NCBI GenBank assembly: GCA_951813575.1
Contig: OX638375.1
Coordinates: 2,433,042-2,497,041 of the forward strand
From: Candidatus Binatia bacterium
GTDB lineage: Bacteria; Desulfobacterota; Binatia; UBA9968; JAJDTQ01
DNA length: 64,000 bases
Direction: 5' to 3'
A program made the position numbers and the translations under genes. Under the pieces are notes generated by a model, which was not told where the DNA came from, made no database searches, and worked only from the letters and a program-made list of their open reading frames with translations. Numbering within the stretch: the stretch's first letter is position 1; each line of letters starts with the position of its first letter. Positions 34,964-45,839 of the stretch are shown one piece after another.

Positions 34964-35412
34964 CCGGCATCGACCTTCCGGACGCGGCTCACGTCGTTCG
35001 ATATGTAAAGCCGACAGACGTACGTGACGGCGGAAAAATCGCTGGTGCGGCGTTCTGCCTCCGAGCGTGGCGACCCGATGATACCAGCTTGTCTGTCAAC
35101 TGGCTTGAATGCTTTGACAACCTCACAAATGAGCAGCAAGTCGCCGAGGTGAGGCGGCTGTCAAGACTAACGATGCGGGAACGCGGTCGGCTTGCTGAAT
35201 TGAACGTAGGTGCTACCAAAGAACACCTCCGCAGCCGACTCGACTCGGTTCGCTTCGTTAACACACCCCTCGCCAAGGAGGGTACTCACGAAGCCGATCC
35301 TTCCCATAGCGAAGTCACCGCCCTGCCTTCCGCAGACTCCCCCGAAGCCGAATTGATCGGGGACATGATCGCACAAACCATAACCACCATCTATCCCGCA
35401 ATCCAAAGATAG
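34960..35412 (+). CDS. Unknown protein, third gene of the TIGR04255 cassette
   Basis: A 150-residue protein of unknown function. The first half has aromatic and charged residues around AAHVVRYVKPTDVRDGGKIAGAAFCLR and LSVNWLECFDN; the second half is helical, then a low-complexity acidic linker. The HxxR...K arrangement and the VNWLE motif recur in small cassette proteins, but I cannot assign a domain. It starts inside the stop of the previous gene (ATGA), and the enolase gene converges 17 bp after its stop. Confidence 0.6.
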   Translation: MTGIDLPDAAHVVRYVKPTDVRDGGKIAGAAFCLRAWRPDDTSLSVNWLECFDNLTNEQQVAEVRRLSRLTMRERGRLAELNVGATKEHLRSRLDSVRFVNTPLAKEGTHEADPSHSEVTALPSADSPEAELIGDMIAQTITTIYPAIQR

Positions 35413-35428
35413 TCGGTATCTCGGGACC

Positions 35429-37172
<1,744 letters not shown>

Positions 37173-37228
37173 CACGGCACGCGGCCAGATTGACTTCGTT
37201 TCCACGTTAAAATAAGACGTAAACCAGA

Positions 37229-37303
<75 letters not shown>

Positions 37304-37329
37304 CTCCTCCACACCACACCACCGCCCCC

Positions 37330-37420
37330 CTGGACCCCGGACCCCGGATCAAGTCCTGGGTGACGCTGGGCGTCCTGGGTGACGTTGGGTGCCCGGCGGG
37401 ACCCTGGGCGCCCGGCGGGA
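37330..37420. repeat. Family 2-like GC-rich repeat patch after the tRNA
   Basis: Partial copies of the CTGGACCCCGG...GGATCAAGTCC element followed by short direct repeats (GTCCTGGGTGACG, GCCCGGCGGGAC twice). They fill the gap between the tRNA and the end of proV. No gene is seen there. Confidence 0.6.
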
Positions 37421-37441
37421 CGCGGCATGTCCGAGGCGGCC

Positions 37442-38503
37442 CTACGCGGCGCCGGTCAGGCGGTCGCCGGACAGGGCGTGCACCATGCGGCCCACCGAGA
37501 TGGCGCCCACGGTCTTGCCCTTGACGTCCACCACGGCGGCATTGTCGTGCGGCGACGCCACCACCCGGGGCAATGCGTCCTCCAGCAGCATCTCCGAAGG
37601 AATGGAGTAGTCCTTGCCGGCCTGGCCCTGCGGGCGGGGCTGGGTAGGCTCCATGATGGAGCCGACGCGGATCACCCGGCCGCGGTTGATGTTCTTGGTG
37701 AAGTTGGAGATGTAGTCGTCGCTGGGCTTCAGGACGATCTCCTGGGAATCGCCGTTCTGGACCACCTCGCCGTCGCGAAGGATGGCGATGCGATCGCCCA
37801 AGGTGATGGCTTCCTCAAGGTCGTGGGTGACGAACAGGATGGTCCGGTTGAGCTCCCGCTGCAGCTCCAGCAGCAGCGTCTGCATGTCCGTGCGGATCAG
37901 CGGATCCAGGGCGCTGAAGGCCTCGTCCATCAGCAGGATCTCCGCCTCGGTGGCCAGCGCGCGGGCGAGGCCCACGCGCTGCTGCATGCCGCCGGAGAGC
38001 TGGTGCGGATAGGACGCCTCGTAGCCCGAGAGTCCGACCCGCTCGATCCACCGCTCGGCCCGGGTGTCGCATTCCGCCCGCGCCACCCCCTGCATCTGCA
38101 GGCCGTACCGGACGTTCTCCAGGATGGTCCGGTGGGGAAACAGCGCGAAGCGCTGAAACACCATGCTGACCTTGTGCCGCCGCAGGTGCTGCAGCGCGGC
38201 CTGATCCAGGCCGAGCACGTCCTGGCCATCCACCAGCACGGTCCCCTCGGTGGGGTCGATGAGCCGGTTGACGTGCCGCACCAGGGTGGACTTGCCGCAG
38301 CCGCTGAGCCCCATCACCACCTGGATGCCGCCCGGCTTGACCGTCAGGTTGATGTCCCTGAGCCCCAGCACGTGGCCGTGGGACTCCAGCAGCTCCTGCT
38401 TGTCGACGCCGTCCCGCACAAGGGGCATCACCGACGGGGGATCGTCGCCGAAGATCTTGTAGAGGGAATGGATTTCGATATTCGAAGCGCTTGCCGTAGT
38501 CAT
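37442..38503 (-). CDS. proV: Glycine betaine/proline ABC transporter ATP-binding protein
   Basis: A 353-residue ATPase of the ProV/OpuAA group. It has Walker A GLSGCGKST (about residues 64-72), Q-loop VSMVFQRFALFPHRT, signature LSGGMQQRVGLARAL, Walker B ILLMDEAFSALDP and switch VTHDLEEA. It also has the ProV-type N-terminal extension and a C-terminal CBS-like region that senses ionic strength in relatives. It drives uptake of osmoprotectants with the permease gene overlapping 4 bp upstream. No periplasmic binding protein (ProX) is in the window. Confidence 0.9.
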   Translation of the reverse strand: MTTASASNIEIHSLYKIFGDDPPSVMPLVRDGVDKQELLESHGHVLGLRDINLTVKPGGIQVVMGLSGCGKSTLVRHVNRLIDPTEGTVLVDGQDVLGLDQAALQHLRRHKVSMVFQRFALFPHRTILENVRYGLQMQGVARAECDTRAERWIERVGLSGYEASYPHQLSGGMQQRVGLARALATEAEILLMDEAFSALDPLIRTDMQTLLLELQRELNRTILFVTHDLEEAITLGDRIAILRDGEVVQNGDSQEIVLKPSDDYISNFTKNINRGRVIRVGSIMEPTQPRPQGQAGKDYSIPSEMLLEDALPRVVASPHDNAAVVDVKGKTVGAISVGRMVHALSGDRLTGAA

Positions 38504-39384
38504 GACGTCTGCCTGCTGCTTTGTATACGCCTGCCGTAGCTCTGGGTGATGCGGTCAAAGACGATGGCGAGCGCCACCACGGCCGCTCCGTTGAACAGGC
38601 CGAGGGCGAAGTATTGGTTGGTCACCGCCTGGAGCACCGGCTGGCCCAGGCCCTTGACGCCGATCATGGAGGCGATCACCACCATGGAAAGCGCCATCAT
38701 GATGGTCTGGTTGACGCCGGCCATGATGTTGGGAAGCGCCAGCGGCATCTGGATGTCGAACAGCCGCCGCCAGGTGTCCGTGCCGAAGGCGTCCGCCGCC
38801 TCCAGCACCTCCTTGTCCACCAGCCGGATCCCCAGGTTGGTGAGCCGGATCACCGGCGGCACCGCGTAGATCACCACCGCGATCAGCCCGGGGATCTTGC
38901 CGAGCCCGAACAGCATCACCACCGGGATCAGGTAGACGAAGATGGGCATGGTCTGCATGATGTCCAGCACCGGCGTGATCAGCGACTGGACCCGGTCGGA
39001 GCGGGACATCCAGATGCCCACCGGGATTCCGATGGCGATGGCGATGAGGGTGGACACGAAGATGATCGCCAGGGTCCGCATGGTGTCTTCCCACATGCCC
39101 AGGTAGCCGATGAGGAAGAGCGACACGGCCACGAAGATGGAGAGTTTCCGGCTGCGACCGGCCACGTAGCACACTCCGGCCACCACTAGGATCACGGCCC
39201 ACCAGGGGGTGGAAAGAAGAAACCGTTCGAACCACACCAGGAAGTACAGAAGCGGGTCGAAAAAGCCCTCGATGGCGTCGCCGTAACTCCTGGAAAACGA
39301 CCGGTACCCGGAGTCGAAAGCCTTCTTGAGGATGCGCAACGAGGCTTCGTCGAGGGTCGGAAATTCCTGCAGCCAACCGGTCAT
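38500..39384 (-). CDS. proW: Glycine betaine/proline ABC transporter permease
   Basis: A 294-residue inner-membrane protein with about six to seven helices. Landmarks are GIPVGIWMSRSDRVQSLITPVLDIMQTMPIFVYLIPVVMLFGLGKIPG and IRLTNLGIRLVDKEVLEAADAFGTDTWRRLFDIQMPLALPNIMAGVNQTIMMALSMVVIASMIG, the EAA loop docking on the ATPase. It overlaps proV by 4 bp and begins 27 bp after polA's end on the same strand. The binding protein must be encoded elsewhere. Confidence 0.92.
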   Translation of the reverse strand: MTGWLQEFPTLDEASLRILKKAFDSGYRSFSRSYGDAIEGFFDPLLYFLVWFERFLLSTPWWAVILVVAGVCYVAGRSRKLSIFVAVSLFLIGYLGMWEDTMRTLAIIFVSTLIAIAIGIPVGIWMSRSDRVQSLITPVLDIMQTMPIFVYLIPVVMLFGLGKIPGLIAVVIYAVPPVIRLTNLGIRLVDKEVLEAADAFGTDTWRRLFDIQMPLALPNIMAGVNQTIMMALSMVVIASMIGVKGLGQPVLQAVTNQYFALGLFNGAAVVALAIVFDRITQSYGRRIQSSRQTS

Positions 39385-39411
39385 GAGTACCCCCTTTCTT
39401 CCCTGCGCTCC

Positions 39412-42105
39412 CTACGCATGCGCCTCCGCCCAGTTGTCCCCGGTGTGCACGTCCACCACCAAGCCGCAACGCAGCTCGGCGGCGCCTTCCATGCACTCCG
39501 TGACCAGGCTCGTGGCCCGGTCCAGCGAGGAACGAGGCACCTCGAAGACCAGCTCGTCGTGGACGGTGAGCAGCATCCGCGCCACCGGCTCTTCCACGAG
39601 CGCGTGGTGCACCGCGATCATCGCCCGCTTCATGATGTCGGCCGCGGTGCCCTGGATCGGGGCGTTGAGGGCCATGCGTTCCCCCACCGCCCGCAGGCGG
39701 TAGTTGGCGGACTGGAGCTCCGGCAGATAGCGCCGGCGGCCGAACATCGTGGTGGTGAAACCGTCCACCCGGGCCTTCTCCACCTGCGAATCCAGAAACG
39801 CCTTCACCGCCGGGAACTGCGCGTAGTAGGCGTCGATGAACTCACGGGCCTCGCCCACCTCGATCCCCAGCCGCTGGGACACCCCGAACGCGGACATGCC
39901 GTACGCGATGCCGTAGGAGAACTGCTTGACGCGGCCGCGCATCTCCGAGGTCACGTCCGGCAGGTCCACCCCGAACACCTTGGCGGCGGTGGCGGCGTGG
40001 AAGTCGTGGCCCTGGGCGAACGCCGCCAGGAAGCTCCCGTCCTCGGACAGGTGCGCCAGCACCCGCAGCTCGATCTGGGAATAGTCGGCGGAAAGCAGCA
40101 CGCTGTCCGGAGGCGCCACGAAGGCGCGCCGGATCTGCCGGCCGAGATCGGCCCGGATCGGGATGTTCTGGAGATTCGGGGCGGAGGACGACAGCCGCCC
40201 GGTAGCGGCCGCCGCCTGTTCGTAGGTGGTGTGGATCCGCCCCGTCTCCGCGTTCACCAAGCTCACCAGGGAGTCGGTGAACCCGGTCCTGAGCTTGGCC
40301 ACCTCGCGGTACTCCAGCAGCGCGTCGATGATGGGATGGTTGCCGGCCAGCTTGCCCAGCTCGGCGGCGTCGGTGGAGTAGCCGGTCTTGATCTTCTTGG
40401 TCTTGGGAAGCCCGAGCTTGTCGAACAGGATACTCGATAACTGCGGGTGGGAGTTCACGTTGAAGGCCTCGCCGGCCAGTTCCTGGACCCTGGTTTGGAG
40501 CGAGTCCATGCGCTCCCCCAGCTCCCGGTTGAACTCGCCGAGATAGCCGTCGTCCACCAGGATCCCGGCGTGCTCCATGCCGGCCAGCACCTCGGTCAGC
40601 GGGAACTCCAGCGTCTGTGCCAGCTCCCAGCTCCCGGCCTCCTTGAGGCGCGCCTCCAGCACCGGCGCCAGCGCCTGCACCGCCGCCGCCTCGGCCGCCA
40701 GCCCGTGCCGGCGGGCCGCCTCCGTCCGGTCCTCGTCGCCGGGGTTGAGGAGGTCGCCCTGAGGGCTGCCGTCCGCCGCCTCCACCGTTTCGCCGTCCAG
40801 CTCCGCGTCCAGGTGCCGGCGCACGATGTCCTTGAGCGCGTAGCCGCCGCTGGCCCCCGGGTCCAGCAGGTACGCCGCGATCTTGAGGTCGCAGCGCACG
40901 CCCCGCAACCGTGCCCCGTGCCGGATCATGGCGCCGCACAGCGGCTTGGCCTCGTAAACCGCCTTGGCGGTGCCCTCGGCCGCCAGCACCTCGCCCGGCC
41001 CCGCCGCCAGGGCGAACGGCAGCACCCCAACCTCCCCGGGCCGCGCGCAGAAGGCCGCCATGCCTTCGTCCCAGGCCACGGCCACGGAGTCCGCCGCGGG
41101 GATGTCGGCGCCCGAGTTCCAGCGCGAGATGGACGACGGCCGGATGACCGCCTCCTCCGCCGGTTCCGCGTCCGGGGCCAGCGCCAGGAGGCGCTGGTAC
41201 AGGGTCCTGAACTCGAACGACGTGAACAGCTTGCGCACCGTCTCCGGATCCCAGGCCTGGCGCACGAAGAGGCCGTCGTCGGCCTCCAGCGGCACGTCGT
41301 CCAGGAGCCGCCCCAGGGTCCGGTTGAGCTTCACCTGGTCGCCGCACTCCTCGATGCCCTTGCGGATCTTGGGGGTGAGCTCGGCCGCGTGCTCGATGAT
41401 GCCCTCGATGTCGCCGTATTCCTTGAGGAGCTTCGCCGCGGTCTTGTCGCCCACCCCGGGCACGCCGGGAAGGTTGTCGGCCTGCTCGCCCTTGAGGGCG
41501 GCGAAGTCGGTCCAACGGTCGGGGCCGACGCCGTAGCGCTCCACCACCATGGCAGGGTCGTAGCGGATCATGTCGGTGACGCCCTTGCGGGTCATCAGCA
41601 CGGTGACGTCGTCGTTCACGAGCTGGAGACAGTCGCGGTCGCCGCTGACGATCACCATGTGGTGCCCCGCCTCCCGGCCGCGCCGGGCCAGCGTGGCCAG
41701 CAGATCGTCGGCCTCGTAGCCTTCCAGCTCCACCACCGGGATGCGCAGCGTCTCCAGCAATTCGCGGATGAGGGGAAGCTGTTGCCGCAGGGTCTCGGGG
41801 GTCTCGCTGCGGCCTGCCTTGTACTCCGGATACTGGTCCAGGCGGAACTGCGGCGCGCCCTTGTCCATGCATGCGATGACCGCGTCCGGACGTTCCTCGC
41901 CCTCCAGCTTGATGAGCATCGAGGTGAAGCCGAACACCGCGTTGGTCACCTGGCCGGCGCTCGTGGTCAGGGTCTCCGGCAGGGCGAAAAAGGCACGGAA
42001 CGCGAGGGAGTAACCGTCCAGCAGGACGACCCGGCTCTTCCCGGAGCCGGCGTCGGACGCGCGGGTCTCCGACCCTCCGGATCTGTCACCGTTCGCCGCC
42101 ATCAA
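39412..42105 (-). CDS. polA: DNA polymerase I
   Basis: An 897-residue enzyme for primer removal and gap filling. The N-terminal 5' nuclease (about 1-290) has LLDGYSLAFRAFFAL, SGDRDCLQL and the helix-hairpin-helix NLPGVPGVGDKTAAKLL. The middle region (about 310-480) has the fold of the 3'-5' exonuclease, but no DxE/DTET exo I motif is visible at its start, so proofreading is probably lost. The polymerase part shows VLLSADYSQIELRVLAHLS (motif A), RGRVKQFSYGIAYGMSAFG (O helix) and LLTVHDELVFEVP (motif C). Length is standard. Confidence 0.97.
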   Translation of the reverse strand: MMAANGDRSGGSETRASDAGSGKSRVVLLDGYSLAFRAFFALPETLTTSAGQVTNAVFGFTSMLIKLEGEERPDAVIACMDKGAPQFRLDQYPEYKAGRSETPETLRQQLPLIRELLETLRIPVVELEGYEADDLLATLARRGREAGHHMVIVSGDRDCLQLVNDDVTVLMTRKGVTDMIRYDPAMVVERYGVGPDRWTDFAALKGEQADNLPGVPGVGDKTAAKLLKEYGDIEGIIEHAAELTPKIRKGIEECGDQVKLNRTLGRLLDDVPLEADDGLFVRQAWDPETVRKLFTSFEFRTLYQRLLALAPDAEPAEEAVIRPSSISRWNSGADIPAADSVAVAWDEGMAAFCARPGEVGVLPFALAAGPGEVLAAEGTAKAVYEAKPLCGAMIRHGARLRGVRCDLKIAAYLLDPGASGGYALKDIVRRHLDAELDGETVEAADGSPQGDLLNPGDEDRTEAARRHGLAAEAAAVQALAPVLEARLKEAGSWELAQTLEFPLTEVLAGMEHAGILVDDGYLGEFNRELGERMDSLQTRVQELAGEAFNVNSHPQLSSILFDKLGLPKTKKIKTGYSTDAAELGKLAGNHPIIDALLEYREVAKLRTGFTDSLVSLVNAETGRIHTTYEQAAAATGRLSSSAPNLQNIPIRADLGRQIRRAFVAPPDSVLLSADYSQIELRVLAHLSEDGSFLAAFAQGHDFHAATAAKVFGVDLPDVTSEMRGRVKQFSYGIAYGMSAFGVSQRLGIEVGEAREFIDAYYAQFPAVKAFLDSQVEKARVDGFTTTMFGRRRYLPELQSANYRLRAVGERMALNAPIQGTAADIMKRAMIAVHHALVEEPVARMLLTVHDELVFEVPRSSLDRATSLVTECMEGAAELRCGLVVDVHTGDNWAEAHA

Positions 42106-42233
42106 ATCAGTCTACTCTGGCCCCCGGAGCAGGGTCAACAGACAGTTCCTTCCGTCGCAGGCCGGAACGCCGCCCTCTCCGTCGCTCCCCTGCACCACCC
42201 ACTCCGTGGCCACGGCCCGCCCGCTCCATCGCC

Positions 42234-42369
42234 ACGGCACCACCCACCCCGTCACCAGGCCCACCCACCCCGTCGTCACGGCACCACCCACCCCGTCGTC
42301 ACGGCACCACCCACCCCGTCGTCACGGCACCGCCCACCCCGTCGTCACGGCACCGCCCACCCCGTCACC
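42234..42369. repeat. 23-bp tandem repeat (about six units)
   Basis: Units of ACGGCACCACCCACCCCGTCGTC start at 42234, 42257 (shortened), 42278, 42301, 42324 and 42347 with a few substitutions. They fill the 259-bp gap between polA and gpmI. A family 2 palindrome follows at 42360-42392. Copy number is likely to vary. Confidence 0.9.
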
Positions 42370-44086
42370 CCGGACTTGATCCGGGGTCCAGGGGGTGGGC
42401 GGAGGCCCCGGACGCCTGCAGCAGACTCGGGGCGAACTCCGCCGGGGGAGCGTAGCCCAGAAGCTCCAGCAGCGTGGCCGCGAGGTTGGCCAGACCCGCG
42501 TCCGGGGGCGGGGCGAGGCTGTAGCGGCGGCCCGAGAATTCCCGGATCAGGAACGGCACCGGATTGACGGAGTGGGCGGTGCGGAAGACTGGGTTCCCGT
42601 TTTCGTAGAGCGGCGCGCCGCTCTTGCTCCGCTCCACCATCTCCTCGGAGTTGCCGTGGTCGGCGGTCACCACCAGGCAGCCACCGGCTGCCTCCACCTC
42701 CGCCAGGATCCGGCCTATGGCGGCATCGATGGCTTCCAGGGCGGTGACGGTGGCTTCGAGGTTCCCGGTATGACCCACCATGTCGCCGCCGGCGAAGTTG
42801 GCGCGGATGAACCGGTAGCGTCCGTCGCCGATGGCGCGGCTTACCGCCTCGGCCGTTTCCGCCGAGCGCATCCACGGCCGCTGGTCGAAGGGGACCCGGT
42901 CCGAGGCGATCTCGACGTACTCCTCGAGGGTGTCGTCGAACTTGCCCGACCGGTTGCCGTTCCAGAAGTAGGTGACGTGCCCGTACTTCTGGGTTTCCGC
43001 ACAGGCGAACTGGGTCACCCCGGCGCCGGCGAGGTACTCGCCCAGAGTCCGGCTGATCTCCGGCGGAGCCACCAGATAGTGTTCCGGTATTCCAAGGTCG
43101 CCGTCGTAGAGCATCATGCCCGCGAAGGACACGTCGGGGACCCGCCCGCGGTCGAAGCGGTCGAAACCGGCGCCGGCGGTGAAGGCCCGGGTGATCTCGA
43201 TGGCGCGGTCGCCGCGGAAGTTGAAGAAGATCGCCCCGTCGCCGTCCTCCATGGTGGCCACCGGGGCGCCGTCCGGCCGCCGCACGGTAAACGCGGGCAG
43301 CACCTGGTCGCTGATGCCTGGCTCCCGCGCGCGGAAGTGCTCCAGCGCGGCCGCGGCACTGGGAAAGCCCGGCGCCTCCCCGTGGACGTGGGCGCTCCAG
43401 CCCCTGGCGACAATGCTCCAGTCCGCCTCGTAGCGGTCCATGGTCACCACCATCCGGCCGCCCCCGGACGCCACCCGGTAGTCCCGGCCGCCCTTGTCCC
43501 TGATCGACCCCAGCAACGCTTCGAGCCGTTCGAGGTACACGGTCGCGGTGCGGTCCGGAACGTCACGTCCGTCAAGCAGAGGGTGTACGTAGACCCGCCG
43601 CAGGCCCTCGTGGTCGGCGCGGCGTACGAGCGCGTGCAGGTGGTCCTCGTGCGAGTGGACGTTGCCGTCGGACAGCAGTCCCAGGAAGTGCAGGGCGCCG
43701 CCGCCGGACGCCAGCCGCCGCACCAGGGTCTTCCAGTAACCGTCCCACAACGTGCCGGTGGCGATGGCGCGGTCGACGCACTTGGCGCCCTGGTCGAACA
43801 CCCGGCCCGCCCCCATGATGTTGTGCCCCACCTCGGAGTTGCCGATGTCGGCGTCCGAGGGCAGGCCCACCGCGGTCCCGTGCGCCCTCAGCGATGTCGC
43901 CAGGCCGGTCCCACCCAGCAGATCGAGGTTCGGCGTGCGCGCCAGTGCCACGGCGTCGAACTCGTCGCGGGCGCCGATGCCGACTCCGTCCAGAATGAGA
44001 AGGACCACCGGACCTCCCGGCGCGGGCAGGCGCGTATGCCTGCGCAGCGTGAGGGCCCCGGCCCCGACAGCGTCTTCCATATGCAT
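42365..44086 (-). CDS. gpmI: 2,3-bisphosphoglycerate-independent phosphoglycerate mutase
   Basis: A 573-residue di-manganese enzyme interconverting 3- and 2-phosphoglycerate. The first metal half has VVLLILDGVGIGA (about residues 26-38) and the catalytic Ser in IGNSEVGHNIMGAGR (about 79-93); the second has FNFRGDRAIEITRAF and VTADHGNSEEM. It lacks the common NAIxxAxTP wording but keeps the metal ligands. At 573 residues it is about 60 longer than usual; part of the excess is the C-terminal PLDPGSSPG tail and stop, which come from a family 2 palindrome. Confidence 0.9.
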   Translation of the reverse strand: MHMEDAVGAGALTLRRHTRLPAPGGPVVLLILDGVGIGARDEFDAVALARTPNLDLLGGTGLATSLRAHGTAVGLPSDADIGNSEVGHNIMGAGRVFDQGAKCVDRAIATGTLWDGYWKTLVRRLASGGGALHFLGLLSDGNVHSHEDHLHALVRRADHEGLRRVYVHPLLDGRDVPDRTATVYLERLEALLGSIRDKGGRDYRVASGGGRMVVTMDRYEADWSIVARGWSAHVHGEAPGFPSAAAALEHFRAREPGISDQVLPAFTVRRPDGAPVATMEDGDGAIFFNFRGDRAIEITRAFTAGAGFDRFDRGRVPDVSFAGMMLYDGDLGIPEHYLVAPPEISRTLGEYLAGAGVTQFACAETQKYGHVTYFWNGNRSGKFDDTLEEYVEIASDRVPFDQRPWMRSAETAEAVSRAIGDGRYRFIRANFAGGDMVGHTGNLEATVTALEAIDAAIGRILAEVEAAGGCLVVTADHGNSEEMVERSKSGAPLYENGNPVFRTAHSVNPVPFLIREFSGRRYSLAPPPDAGLANLAATLLELLGYAPPAEFAPSLLQASGASAHPLDPGSSPG

Positions 44087-44144
44087 CTCCCCGGCCTGGT
44101 GCCGTGCCGGTTGAGTTTAGGCGTTTTCCACGTTAGGGGGAAGG

Positions 44145-44909
44145 TTGGCCGACCCGTCCCCCGTCATGATGGTCTCCAAATACCCTGCCAGCCGGCGCGC
44201 CGTGGTGATCCGGCACGTTGCCTTCGAGGATCTGGGCTCGTTCGCGGAGCCCCTTGCGCGGCACGGCTACCGGGTGGACTACCTGGAGGCCGGCGTGGAC
44301 GATCTCGGCGGCGACGAAGTCCGGAACGCCGATCTTCTCATCGTCCTCGGCGGCCCCATCGGCGCCGGCGACGAACGGCAGTATCCCTTCCTGACCGCCG
44401 AGCTCCGGCTGCTGGAGCGGCGCCTGGGCGACGACCGCCCGACCCTGGGCATCTGCCTGGGAAGCCAGCTCATGGCCCGGGCCCTGGGCGAGCGCGTGTT
44501 CGGGGCCGGACGCAAGGAGATCGGCTGGAGCCCCCTGTCCCTGACCGAGGCCGGACGCGCCTCGGCCCTTCGCCACCTGGCGCCCGAGAAGACCGCCGTG
44601 CTCCACTGGCATGGCGACACCTTCGACCTGCCGCGCGGCGCCGTCCACCTGGCCGCCACCCCGGCGTGCGAGAACCAGGCCTTCCGGTGGGGCGCCGGCG
44701 GGCTGGCGCTCCAGTTTCATCCGGAGGCGACGCCCGCCGGGCTCGAACGCTGGTTCATCGGCCACACGCTCGAGATCGAGACCACGCCCGAGGTCTCGGT
44801 GGAGCGGCTCCGCGAATCCACGCGCCGGCTCGGGCCCGCGCTGTTGACGCAGGGCCCGGCTTTCTTCGACGAATGGCTCGCCCAGGCTGGCGCCGCCGCT
44901 CGGGAATGA
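44145..44909 (+). CDS. Class I glutamine amidotransferase-like protein (GuaA-type domain)
   Basis: A 254-residue (TTG start) stand-alone amidotransferase: LLIVLGGPIGAGDE, then the nucleophile elbow PTLGICLGSQLMARALG (Cys about residue 106) and ALQFHPEAT (His about 195). This group, similar to YfeJ and gamma-glutamyl-polyamine type proteins, supplies or cleaves glutamine-like amides; the acceptor is unknown. The start is uncertain: TTG at 44145 has AGGGGGAAGG before it, and ATG codons at 44166/44169 are alternatives. The C-terminus has a short helical extension beyond the domain. Confidence 0.8.
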   Translation: MADPSPVMMVSKYPASRRAVVIRHVAFEDLGSFAEPLARHGYRVDYLEAGVDDLGGDEVRNADLLIVLGGPIGAGDERQYPFLTAELRLLERRLGDDRPTLGICLGSQLMARALGERVFGAGRKEIGWSPLSLTEAGRASALRHLAPEKTAVLHWHGDTFDLPRGAVHLAATPACENQAFRWGAGGLALQFHPEATPAGLERWFIGHTLEIETTPEVSVERLRESTRRLGPALLTQGPAFFDEWLAQAGAAARE

Positions 44910-44924
44910 CGGCGCCGCGCGCCC

Positions 44925-45839
44925 CTATTGCCGGATCTCCTCCAACTCCTGCCGGGTGTCGATGTCCTTGGCAAAGGAACGGATGCGCGTGACCACCATG
45001 GCGGCGGAATGGGCCGGCGGCGTGCCGTCCGGCACCATGATCTGGCGGGCCAGCTCGGCGGCGAGCTCGGGAACGGTGAGGCTTCCCCGGGAGTACCTGA
45101 AATACGTCCTGAAGATGCCGTACGGCGCCGCCACGACGCGGTACGGCCACCGCAACGAAGCCACCCTCCGGATGTCGTCCGCCAGCCACAAGCCCAGCAC
45201 CCGGAGCGTGATACGGACCGTGCGCTCGTAGACGCTGCGGTTGCGGAAACGATAGGCCAGCATCAGGAACCGGTTGAACCAATCCAGGCGGACGGCCCCG
45301 GACCGCAGGATCAGGAGATGACCCGGATAAAGGTTCAGCGGCGGTTCGTCGCGCGCAGGCCGAATGCGATAGCTGGGCTTCCAGCTACTGGCGCCCATCT
45401 CCGCCGGCTCGGCCGCGATGAGCTGCCACCAAAGCCCGCTGTCGGCGTAGGGCCGGTACAACCCGTCCAGCAGTTCGCGGAACTCCATCGCGGTGGGGAG
45501 GATGTCGCAGGCGGAGACCGCAACCGGACGGTCCGGGTACCGTCGCGTCATGAGCCCGGTGTATGCGGTGATGGTGGAGAGGAGGTCGCCGCTGGTATCC
45601 ACGATCTCGCAGTCCACCAGGTCGCCGTAGACCCGCCGCGGCCCAACCAGCACGGGGGCCTCGAACCGGCCGCTTTCACGGACCCGCTGGACCAGCTCGT
45701 CCGCGATGCACCGTCCGGACGGCAGCCTCACCGCGCCCTTGAACCCGCGCAACACATCGGCGGCGGTAAGCCCGTCGGGTACCGTTTCCAGTCGATCGTT
45801 GCCGCCCGCCAGAATGATTATCGGCAACAATTCGCTCAT
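44925..45839 (-). CDS. MobA-like nucleotidyltransferase family protein
   Basis: A 304-residue protein. It opens with PIIILAGGNDRL, the LAGG signature of nucleotidyltransferases (MobA/IspD/GlmU fold), then ADVLRGFKGAVRLPSGRCIADELVQRVRESG. A later YPDRPVAVSACDILPTAMEFRELLDGL has the metal-binding Asp region. The rest is not typical of MobA (about 200 residues) and includes basic, aromatic strands (WPYRVVAAPYGIFRTYFRY). A sugar-nucleotide or cofactor transferase is likely; the substrate is unknown. The ATG at 45839 was chosen because the protein then starts with the nucleotide-binding strand. Confidence 0.65.
   Translation of the reverse strand: MSELLPIIILAGGNDRLETVPDGLTAADVLRGFKGAVRLPSGRCIADELVQRVRESGRFEAPVLVGPRRVYGDLVDCEIVDTSGDLLSTITAYTGLMTRRYPDRPVAVSACDILPTAMEFRELLDGLYRPYADSGLWWQLIAAEPAEMGASSWKPSYRIRPARDEPPLNLYPGHLLILRSGAVRLDWFNRFLMLAYRFRNRSVYERTVRITLRVLGLWLADDIRRVASLRWPYRVVAAPYGIFRTYFRYSRGSLTVPELAAELARQIMVPDGTPPAHSAAMVVTRIRSFAKDIDTRQELEEIRQ

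Noticed and set aside
39842-41872. 676-codon minus-strand frame within polA
   Set aside because: An out-of-frame shadow of polA with Gly/Arg-rich composition.
42234-42369. Possible CRISPR array
   Set aside because: The units are directly adjacent with no unique spacers, so it is a simple tandem repeat; no cas genes are in the window.
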